11,075 nucleotides of DNA, taken from JBPEXY01 sp052031065 (GTDB lineage: Bacteria; Pseudomonadota; Gammaproteobacteria; Immundisolibacterales; Immundisolibacteraceae). The DNA is taken from assembly GCA_052031065.1 (NCBI GenBank), contig JBPEXY010000052.1, forward strand, positions 1 through 11,075. Direction: 5' to 3'. The notes under the pieces were generated by a model. It was given only the letters and a program-made list of their open reading frames with translations, searched no databases and had not been told where the DNA came from. How positions within the stretch are numbered: position 1 is the first letter of the stretch; the number at the start of each line of letters is the position of its first letter. A program made the position numbers and the translations under genes. Positions 1 to 4,437 of the stretch are shown here, piece after piece.

Positions 1-144
1 GCCGGCAATCCCCTCCTCCACAGCGATGCCGGTACAGGCCTGACCAAGCAGCTGTTGCACCATCGGCATGTGGGTTTCGCAGTAATAGTCGATATCAAAC
101 TGGCTATCCGCACTGCACGGATAAAATACACTGACCTTGATCAC
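1..144 (-). CDS. EthD-domain protein, N-terminal 48 residues (cut by window edge)
   Basis: This partial gene runs off the left edge; 48 codons from the start are visible. The start is GTG at 144, chosen because a strong ribosome binding site (GGGAGGAG, 151-158) lies 6 bases upstream. The visible protein begins VIKVSVFYPCSAD, then has DIDYYCETHMPMVQQLLG (residues 18-35). This is the hallmark of the EthD / ferredoxin-like dimeric alpha-beta barrel family, with the HMPM motif at residues 25-28. Known members are about 100 residues and are usually annotated as EthD family reductases; the founding member is linked to ethyl tert-butyl ether degradation, but most have no known reaction. It follows yaeQ on the same strand after 76 bases with no terminator between, so co-transcription is plausible. 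The family call is confident; substrate and function are unknown. Confidence 0.8.
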   Translation of the reverse strand, partial: MIKVSVFYPCSADSQFDIDYYCETHMPMVQQLLGQACTGIAVEEGIAG

Positions 145-220
145 TGAACCCTCCTCCCAAAAAAAACAGTGACATCCGATACCGGCAACGAAGCACGGCA
201 CGTGCGGCTAGATTAGCATC

Positions 221-760
221 TTAGGCAGATGACTGGAGTTGCCGGCAATCGATTTCAATCGTCTGTTCAGCGATTGCCACCCAGGCGGTGGTTGCCGATA
301 GCGTTACGGCACAGTCGGTGGTGCGCCCAATCAGTTTGGCAAATGACCTGATCTGCGCGGGGTCAAACACCCACACGGCTACCGGCAGCGAGGCATACTC
401 TTCGCCCACCTTCTGCCACCAGGTTCCAGATTTACTGTTGAAACTGTACACCCGAACCTGATCAGCGCGGTGACAGGCTTTTTTGATCCGCTCTGCGATG
501 GGCTCGCCAACCTCAAGCCAGAGCTTTATCGAACCATCCAGATTGTGCTGCCAGACGTCAGGCTCATCGGCTGTGCTCAAACCGCGGCCAAACTGAAGTC
601 GTTCATCGGCGTTGTAACAGAACGCCAGCACCCGGGCCGCCATACGCTCCAGCGTTTCTGACGGATGCAGCGCAACGGTCAGTTCCAGCGCCTGATAGTT
701 GTCCCGCTCCAGGTCCGCCAGATCGATACTGAATTTATAGATGGTCGGTTTCAGTGCCAT
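221..760 (-). CDS. yaeQ: YaeQ family protein
   Basis: This 179-residue protein matches the YaeQ family of beta- and gammaproteobacteria along its whole length; E. coli YaeQ is about 181 residues. Recognisable blocks are MALKPTIYKF (1-10), HPSETLERM (32-40), ADERLQFGRGL (51-61), DEPDVW (65-70), WLEVG (81-85) and RIKKA (91-95). From family knowledge, YaeQ has a compact fold derived from the PD-(D/E)XK nuclease superfamily, but its cellular role is unresolved. Early reports of complementing an RfaH defect do not define a function. The protein is soluble, with no signal peptide or membrane segment. The start ATG has only a weak ribosome binding site (GGAT), and a near-palindrome sits 13 bases upstream. 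It lies downstream of the tRNA-Glu terminator, so it probably has its own promoter, which I could not identify confidently. The EthD gene follows. Confidence 0.93.
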   Translation of the reverse strand: MALKPTIYKFSIDLADLERDNYQALELTVALHPSETLERMAARVLAFCYNADERLQFGRGLSTADEPDVWQHNLDGSIKLWLEVGEPIAERIKKACHRADQVRVYSFNSKSGTWWQKVGEEYASLPVAVWVFDPAQIRSFAKLIGRTTDCAVTLSATTAWVAIAEQTIEIDCRQLQSSA

Positions 761-772
761 GTTTTATCCACA

Positions 773-790
773 AGCCTGCTGCAGGAGGCT
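773..790. repeat. 18-bp near-palindrome upstream of yaeQ
   Basis: AGCCTGCTGCAGGAGGCT matches its own reverse complement at 16 of 18 positions, centred on CTGCAG. It ends 12 bases from the yaeQ start codon (cat at 758-760). It could be an operator or a hairpin in the yaeQ mRNA leader that limits translation, given the weak ribosome binding site. It may also be chance; no known operator consensus is recognised. Confidence 0.35.
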
Positions 791-839
791 GTTTGCCGGC
801 GGTTGGTTGCCACAGAAATATCCGCGAGAGGGAAAGGAC

Positions 840-879
840 AATGCAGCACAAAGTTGCTTTGGATTATCAGCGCTGCATT
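840..879. repeat. Nested inverted repeat between tRNA terminator and yaeQ
   Basis: The outer arms AATGCAGC (840-847) and GCTGCATT (872-879) are perfect complements. Inside lies a second perfect hairpin, CAAAG-TTG-CTTTG (849-861). On the plus strand the outer arm runs into a T tract, giving a terminator-like look, but no plus-strand gene precedes it. In the other direction it would lie in or just before the yaeQ leader. Function unknown. Confidence 0.4.
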
Positions 880-895
880 TTTTATCAGCACCAAC

Positions 896-923
896 AAAAA
901 AGCCCGGCAAAGCCGGGCTTTTT
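896..923 (-). terminator. Rho-independent terminator of the tRNA-Ala/tRNA-Glu unit
   Basis: A perfect 7-bp GC-rich stem (GCCCGGC at 902-908, GCCGGGC at 912-918) with a 3-base loop is flanked by A6 and T5. Read on the minus strand it ends in a run of U just downstream of tRNA-Glu, which is where the tRNA transcript should stop. The flanks make it symmetrical, so it could also terminate plus-strand transcription. Confidence 0.92.
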
Positions 924-931
924 CTTACTGC

Positions 932-1007
932 TGGCGTCCCCAAGGGGATTCGAACCCCTGTTGCCGCCGTGAAAGGGCGGAGTCCTAGGCCTCTAGACGA
1001 TGGGGAC
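932..1007 (-). tRNA. tRNA-Glu(TTC)
   Basis: A 76-base tRNA including an encoded CCA. The acceptor stem GTCCCCA pairs with TGGGGAC. The anticodon arm is CCGCC-CTTTCAC-GGCGG with anticodon TTC, and the T arm contains GGTTCGAATCC. It closely resembles the E. coli tRNA-Glu sequence. It is the second gene of a two-tRNA unit, 47 bases downstream of tRNA-Ala, and is followed by a strong terminator. GltX, the enzyme that charges it, is encoded just upstream on the same strand. tRNA-Glu also supplies glutamate for 5-carbon tetrapyrrole synthesis in this bacterial group. Confidence 0.98.
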
Positions 1008-1054
1008 GCGATAAACGTGAAGCTGTTTACCAACGGCCTAGAATTTTTGACTTC

Positions 1055-1130
1055 TGGTGGAGCCAGGCGGGATCGAACCGCCGACCTCAACACTGCCAGT
1101 GTTGCGCTCTCCCAGCTGAGCTATGGCCCC
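1055..1130 (-). tRNA. tRNA-Ala(GGC)
   Basis: A 76-base tRNA including an encoded CCA. The acceptor begins GGGGCCA, and the G3-T70 wobble pair that identifies alanine tRNAs is present (GGGGCCA against TGGCTCC). The anticodon arm is CAACA-CTGGCAG-TGTTG with anticodon GGC, and the T arm contains GGTTCGATCCC. It is the first gene of the unit, with its 5' end about 10 bases from the predicted transcription start. In E. coli the tRNA-Ala(GGC) genes alaW and alaX also lie close to gltX, so the neighbourhood appears ancient. Confidence 0.98.
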
Positions 1131-1134
1131 AAAA

Positions 1135-1167
1135 AAAGAGCCGCGCAGTCTACGTTTTGGGCTCTTT
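1135..1167 (-). terminator. Terminator-like inverted repeat downstream of gltX, overlapping the tRNA promoter
   Basis: On the minus strand AAAGAGCC (1167-1160) is followed after 17 bases by its perfect complement GGCTCTTT (1142-1135) and then more T, seven in a row in total. This has the form of an intrinsic terminator for gltX, but with a long loop and only four GC pairs. The -10 box of the tRNA promoter lies in the loop. I see no other terminator candidate between gltX and the tRNA genes. Confidence 0.45.
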
Positions 1168-1175
1168 GTTGTCAA
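1141..1175 (-). promoter_or_regulatory. Sigma-70 promoter of the tRNA-Ala/tRNA-Glu unit
   Basis: On the minus strand a perfect -35 TTGACA (1175-1170) is followed by exactly 17 bases and a -10 TAGACT (1152-1147). The next bases, GCGCGG (1146-1141), form a GC-rich discriminator typical of stable-RNA promoters under ppGpp/DksA stringent control. The predicted start is near 1140, leaving a leader of about 10 bases before tRNA-Ala. The boxes, spacing and discriminator are seen directly; growth-rate control is inferred. Confidence 0.88.
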
Positions 1176-1272
1176 CGGATAAAGTAGCATTTTGCTCACT
1201 CCAGCCACCGGCCTGAGCAAGGATCACCGAACGAACCTCGTTTTAACCTGATTGCGGTTACCTTTCTGTAAT

Positions 1273-1298
1273 TCTCCGGCAACGGTCTCCGGCAACGG
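1273..1298. repeat. Perfect tandem duplication of 13 bp
   Basis: TCTCCGGCAACGG occurs twice head to tail (1273-1285 and 1286-1298), ending eight bases past the gltX stop codon in its 3' untranslated region. It most likely arose by replication slippage; no function is apparent. Confidence 0.9.
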
Positions 1299-1306
1299 CG
1301 CCAGGG

Positions 1307-2722
1307 TTATCCAGCGACAGCGTTGGCGATCCATTCCAGTGCCGCCTCAACCCTTGCCAACACTTCCGACCTGCCAAGCACCTCCATCACCTGATCGAGT
1401 CCCGGCGCGGGTGCGCCGGCGGTCAGCGCTACCCTCAGTGGCTGACCAACCTGACCGAAACCAACTTCGAGGTCATCGACAGTTTTCTGCAATAGCTCAT
1501 GGAGCTGCGGTGCCTGCCACTGCTGCGCATTCAAATCACCGAGCCGGTTTAACAGCTCGGCAAGCACCTTATCGGCCTCACCTTTGAAAGCCTTTTTCGC
1601 AGCTTTCGGATGGTATTCACCAAGCGGGCCATAAAACAGGCGGCATGCTTCGGCCAGTTCAACCAGGGTTTTACAGCGTTCTTTCTGCAGATCGATGACG
1701 CTGGCCAGATCAGGACCACCGACAGTATCGACCCCGGCTTCGACCAGATAGGGCTGGAGATGCTCAACCAGATCAACGGCAACCGAGTTAATGATGGTCT
1801 GATGGTTTAACCAGAGCAGTTTTTCAGCATTGAAGGTGGACGCAGAGCGATTCACATCTGCCATATCAAACAGCTTGATCATCTCCGCAACGGTGAACAG
1901 CTCCTGATCCCCGTGAGACCAGCCGAGACGAACCAGGTAGTTGAGCAGCGCGTGAGGCAGGTAACCCTGTTCCCGGTACTGCAGCACATTAACTGCGCCG
2001 TGACGCTTGGAGAGCCGCTTGCCGTCGCCGCCGAGAATCATCGGCACATGGCCGTAAACCGGCGGCTCCGCACCCAGGGCGCGCAGGATATTAATTTGCC
2101 GTGGTGTGTTGTTGAGGTGATCATCACCGCGTAGCACATGGGTCACCTGCATATCCAGGTCATCCACCACGACGGTGAGGTTGTAGGTTGGGGTAGCGTC
2201 GCTACGGGCAATGATCAAATCGTCCAGTTCACCGTTGCTGATCACCACCCGTCCACGGACCAGATCATCGACCACCACATCACCCACCAGTGGGTTTTTG
2301 AAGCGCACCACCGGATCGACTCCTGCCACCGGCTCGCTTCTTTTTCGGCAGCGCCCGTCGTAACGCGGTTTCTGTTTGGCGGCCATCGCCTGTTCGCGCA
2401 TCTGATCCAGGGTCTCGCGACTACAGTAACAATGATAGGCATCGCCCTGTTCAAGCAGCTGATCGATCACCTGCCGATAACGCCCCATCCGCTCAGTCTG
2501 ATAAACCGGCCCTTCATCGTAATCGAGGCCCAACCACTGCATCGCTTCAAGAATAATATCCACCGCTTCCTGGGTGGATCTTTCACGGTCGGTATCCTCT
2601 ATTCTGAGAGCAAATTTACCACCCTGTTTTCGCGCCACCAGCCACGAGTAAAGTGCGGTCCGCGCTCCACCGATGTGGAGATAACCGGTAGGGCTGGGTG
2701 CGAAACGGGTCTTGACGGTCAT
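1307..2722 (-). CDS. gltX: Glutamyl-tRNA synthetase (GluRS)
   Basis: This 471-residue class I aminoacyl-tRNA synthetase ligates glutamate to tRNA-Glu in the cytoplasm and aligns along its length with E. coli GltX. The HIGH-type motif is HIGG (16-19) in FAPSPTGYLHIGGARTAL. The KMSKS-type motif is KRLSKRHG (235-242), preceded by HVLRGDDHLNNTPRQ. The C-terminal half is the anticodon-binding region. The zinc-binding knuckle in the acceptor-binding domain keeps C98, C100 and C125, but the fourth E. coli ligand, His127, is Lys here (YDGRCRKR). I chose the ATG at 2722 because a good ribosome binding site (AAGAGGT, 2727-2733) sits just upstream. An in-frame ATG at 2743 would add seven residues and lacks such support. 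tRNA-Ala and tRNA-Glu follow on the same strand. Confidence 0.98.
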   Translation of the reverse strand: MTVKTRFAPSPTGYLHIGGARTALYSWLVARKQGGKFALRIEDTDRERSTQEAVDIILEAMQWLGLDYDEGPVYQTERMGRYRQVIDQLLEQGDAYHCYCSRETLDQMREQAMAAKQKPRYDGRCRKRSEPVAGVDPVVRFKNPLVGDVVVDDLVRGRVVISNGELDDLIIARSDATPTYNLTVVVDDLDMQVTHVLRGDDHLNNTPRQINILRALGAEPPVYGHVPMILGGDGKRLSKRHGAVNVLQYREQGYLPHALLNYLVRLGWSHGDQELFTVAEMIKLFDMADVNRSASTFNAEKLLWLNHQTIINSVAVDLVEHLQPYLVEAGVDTVGGPDLASVIDLQKERCKTLVELAEACRLFYGPLGEYHPKAAKKAFKGEADKVLAELLNRLGDLNAQQWQAPQLHELLQKTVDDLEVGFGQVGQPLRVALTAGAPAPGLDQVMEVLGRSEVLARVEAALEWIANAVAG

Positions 2723-2871
2723 GAATACCTCTTGAAGTTGCAATCGAATTCGGTGGAAAACTGCACAGCTGCCACCGGTCCATGAGCCCGGCGTAATTTT
2801 TGGGGTCTGGTCGGCGTGGTTATTTTAAAGCAAAGCGGCCCCACTGCACGCAGCTGTAAACCGCGCAATCA

Positions 2872-2907
2872 TTGACGTTACCGGGGCAAAAACCTAGAAT
2901 CGGCGGC
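2872..2907 (+). promoter_or_regulatory. Sigma-70 promoter of tRNA-Val (possibly also aroF)
   Basis: TTGACG (2872-2877), a 17-base spacer and TAGAAT (2895-2900) are followed by a GC-rich discriminator CGGCGGC (2901-2907). The start should be near 2907-2909, about ten bases before the tRNA. The design matches the promoter of the tRNA-Ala/Glu unit: same spacing, a TAGA-type -10 box and a GC discriminator. It lies in the 196-base divergent spacer upstream of gltX. No convincing gltX promoter was found; a TAAAAT-like -10 on the minus strand near 2820 lacks a good -35. Confidence 0.85.
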
Positions 2908-2918
2908 CTGCGAAAAGG

Positions 2919-2993
2919 GGGCGATTAGCTCAGCGGGAGAGCACTACCTTCACACGGTAGGGGTCACTGGTTCAATCCCAGTATCGCCCACCA
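2919..2993 (+). tRNA. tRNA-Val(CAC)
   Basis: A 75-base tRNA including an encoded CCA. The acceptor GGGCGAT pairs fully with ATCGCCC, the D stem is GCTC/GAGC, the anticodon arm is CTACC-TTCACAC-GGTAG with anticodon CAC, and the T arm is ACTGG-TTCAATC-CCAGT. The anticodon reads GUG. E. coli has no such species and reads GUG with tRNA-Val(UAC), so this is an extra, dedicated decoder. It is followed by a T run (2996-3001) but no stem, so termination before aroF is unclear. Confidence 0.97.
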
Positions 2994-3029
2994 CCTTTTT
3001 CACCCTATCTTCAATACTGGCCTGGTTAT

Positions 3030-3044
3030 TGGCTCTTTGAGCCA
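3030..3044 (+). repeat. Hairpin in the tRNA-Val/aroF spacer
   Basis: TGGCTC-TTT-GAGCCA is a perfect 6-bp stem with a 3-base loop. It has no T tract behind it, so it is a poor intrinsic terminator. It lies 26 bases before the preferred aroF start and could act as an RNA-processing boundary between tRNA-Val and aroF, or in the aroF leader. An alternative in-frame ATG for aroF at 3044 begins on its last base. Confidence 0.45.
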
Positions 3045-3070
3045 TGCCAACACCGGGCGGGATACATAGC

Positions 3071-4123
3071 ATGGACCAGTTGAGCAATCTGAACGTGGCA
3101 TCACAGGAAGTTCTGCCCACTCCGGCACAGATTGGTCGGGAACTACCCGTTACCGAAATCGCCGCAGAAACCGTCACCAATGGCCGTAAAGCGGTCTGCG
3201 ATATTCTCGACGGAAATGATAACCGGCTGTTTGTGGTCGTTGGCCCCTGCTCAATCCATGATGTTGACGCGGCGATGGAGTATGCCCGACGACTGAAAAC
3301 CCTGGCCGACCAGGTTAGCGAACAGATGTTGCTGATCATGCGGGTCTATTTTGAAAAACCGCGCACCACAACCGGCTGGAAAGGACTGATCAACGACCCA
3401 CGTCTGGATGACTCTTTCCATATTGAAGAGGGAATCCGCCTGGCCCGCCAACTACTCCTTGATATCGCCGAGCTGGGACTACCGGTAGGAACCGAAGCGC
3501 TTGACCCGATCATGCCCCAGTATCTTCAGGAGCTGGTCACCTGGACTGCCATTGGCGCACGTACCACTGAATCGCAAACCCACCGTGAGATGGCCAGCGG
3601 TCTATCGACACCGGTTGGTTTCAAAAACGGCACTGACGGCAACGTCGAAGTAGCGGTCAATGCGATGAAATCGGTCTCCAGCCCACACAATTTCCTCGGT
3701 ATCAACGCAGACGGGTTGTCAGCAGTCATCCGCACTCGCGGCAACCGTTATGGCCATGTGGTTTTGCGCGGTGGTCATGATGGGCCCAACTACCAGCAGG
3801 AGGCGGTAACCGCCTGTCAGAAGCAGCTGGAAAAGGCCTCGCTGGCCAGCAATGTGGTAGTCGACTGCAGCCACGCTAATTCCGGCAAGAACCCTGAACA
3901 GCAGCCGGCAGTCATGAGCGACTGCGTAAACCAGGTGGCCGCTGGCGGTAGTCCAATCGTCGGCCTGATGATCGAAAGCAACCTGGAAGCAGGAAACCAG
4001 TCGATTCCAGAAAACCTCAGCGACCTTAAATACGGCGTGTCGGTAACCGATGGCTGTGTCGACTGGTCAACAACAGAGCGGATGATTGTTGACGCTGCGC
4101 AGCAGCTGAGCTCTCCTCGGTAG
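3071..4123 (+). CDS. aroF: 3-deoxy-7-phosphoheptulonate (DAHP) synthase, AroF-like
   Basis: This 350-residue class I DAHP synthase condenses phosphoenolpyruvate and erythrose 4-phosphate, the first step of the shikimate pathway to aromatic amino acids. The TIM barrel carries the family motifs GPCSIHD (58-64), MRVYFEKPRTTTGWKGL (90-106) and GARTTESQTHREMASGLS. The expected metal ligands are C60, H268 (DCSHANS), E302 (LMIESN) and D327 (SVTDGC). Stretches such as TEALDP, FLGIN, VDCSH and KYGVSVTD are nearer to the tyrosine-sensitive E. coli AroF than to AroG or AroH. Asn8 of the chosen start aligns roughly with AroF Asn8, a known tyrosine-feedback residue. The start at 3071 gives the family's usual length; the earlier in-frame ATG at 3044 would add nine residues. 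Neither has a strong ribosome binding site (nearest GGGCGGG). No TyrR box was found. The isozyme assignment is tentative; the enzyme family is certain. Confidence 0.93.
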   Translation: MDQLSNLNVASQEVLPTPAQIGRELPVTEIAAETVTNGRKAVCDILDGNDNRLFVVVGPCSIHDVDAAMEYARRLKTLADQVSEQMLLIMRVYFEKPRTTTGWKGLINDPRLDDSFHIEEGIRLARQLLLDIAELGLPVGTEALDPIMPQYLQELVTWTAIGARTTESQTHREMASGLSTPVGFKNGTDGNVEVAVNAMKSVSSPHNFLGINADGLSAVIRTRGNRYGHVVLRGGHDGPNYQQEAVTACQKQLEKASLASNVVVDCSHANSGKNPEQQPAVMSDCVNQVAAGGSPIVGLMIESNLEAGNQSIPENLSDLKYGVSVTDGCVDWSTTERMIVDAAQQLSSPR

Positions 4124-4145
4124 CATGAGTCAGGGTCACCTCGAC

Positions 4146-4177
4146 TGGCTCCCGACAGGGATTTGAACCCACAGGCC
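4146..4177 (-). other. tRNA 3'-end-like fragment (relic or attachment-site remnant)
   Basis: On the minus strand GGGTTCAAATCCC is followed after eight bases by GGAGCCA, resembling a T arm with box B (consensus GGTTCGANTCC) plus the 3' acceptor strand and CCA. The T stem has only three clean pairs, and no D arm or anticodon arm can be folded in the preceding 60 bases, so it is not a working tRNA. A weak CTCCGA about 90 bases upstream could be the other acceptor strand of a decayed long-variable-arm tRNA. Chance resemblance remains possible. Confidence 0.35.
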
Positions 4178-4261
4178 TGCTGTTCGGTGGCGCTTCTGAC
4201 CTCCTTACAGACGTGTTAGCATCGCTGCTGGCAAATATCGGAGGATAACCGGCTGCCAGGC

Positions 4262-4278
4262 GATTACCGGCGGTAATC
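4262..4278. repeat. Hairpin, 7-bp stem
   Basis: GATTACC-GGC-GGTAATC is a perfect inverted repeat with a 3-base loop, 139 bases after the aroF stop. It has no T tract on either side, so it is not a standard terminator. It may stabilise the aroF transcript or serve as a binding site. Confidence 0.4.
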
Positions 4279-4304
4279 ACACACCCTGCCGATGTAATCA
4301 CGCT

Positions 4305-4334
4305 CTGGTTTGAGCCAGTGCTGGATTAACCCAG
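4305..4334. repeat. Two small hairpins of identical geometry, with a 9-bp direct repeat
   Basis: CTGG-TTTGAG-CCAG (4305-4318) and CTGG-ATTAAC-CCAG (4321-4334) are two 4-bp-stem, 6-base-loop inverted repeats separated by two bases. They overlap a direct repeat of CCAGTGCTG (4315-4323 and 4331-4339). This could be a tandem regulator site upstream of the efflux operon, or chance. Confidence 0.35.
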
Positions 4335-4381
4335 TGCTGAGTCATCACCAACTGGCGCGGTCCTGACAAAGGCGCACCCCT

Positions 4382-4400
4382 GGGGTCGCGCGGTGACCCC
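4382..4400. repeat. Hairpin before the efflux operon start
   Basis: GGGGTC (4382-4387) and GACCCC (4395-4400) are perfect arms around a 7-base loop, 37 bases before the start codon of the membrane-fusion gene. An overlapping ACCCC-T-GGGGT element lies directly before it. It could be an operator for the pump operon or an mRNA leader structure; no regulator gene is in the window. Confidence 0.35.
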
Positions 4401-4437
4401 TGCGATCTTATGGATGAGACGGGAGGGGACCATCCTG

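Larger units (their letters stand above)
4124..4437. other. Gene-free stretch between aroF and the efflux operon
   Basis: I found no convincing gene, promoter or intrinsic terminator in these 314 bases. The stretch holds a tRNA-3'-end-like fragment (4146-4177), three short hairpins (4262-4278, 4305-4334, 4382-4400) and a short direct repeat, all listed separately. A minus-strand open frame spans 4026-4301, but it overlaps the conserved C-terminus of aroF, resembles no known family and lacks a ribosome binding site. Confidence 0.6.

Noticed and set aside
741..1187. Overlapping plus- and minus-strand open frames across 741-1220
   Set aside because: They run through the tRNA-Ala and tRNA-Glu genes and the terminator, so they cannot be real proteins.
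2138..2785. Long plus-strand open frame (215 codons) opposite gltX
   Set aside because: It lies antisense to the conserved catalytic half of gltX, resembles no family in translation and has no ribosome binding site; it is a shadow of gltX codon use.
2855..2872. TGTAAA half-site upstream of tRNA-Val, considered as a TyrR box for aroF
   Set aside because: The other half (expected TTTACA after six bases) is absent, and the site lies upstream of the tRNA promoter.
3044..3070. Earlier aroF start at 3044, or a separate leader peptide
   Set aside because: The nine extra residues go beyond the usual AroF length, the ATG is preceded by a hairpin rather than a ribosome binding site, and the frame is continuous with aroF, so it is not a separate leader peptide.
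4026..4301. Minus-strand open frame of 91 codons near the tRNA-like relic
   Set aside because: It overlaps the conserved 3' end of aroF, lacks a ribosome binding site and resembles no known protein.
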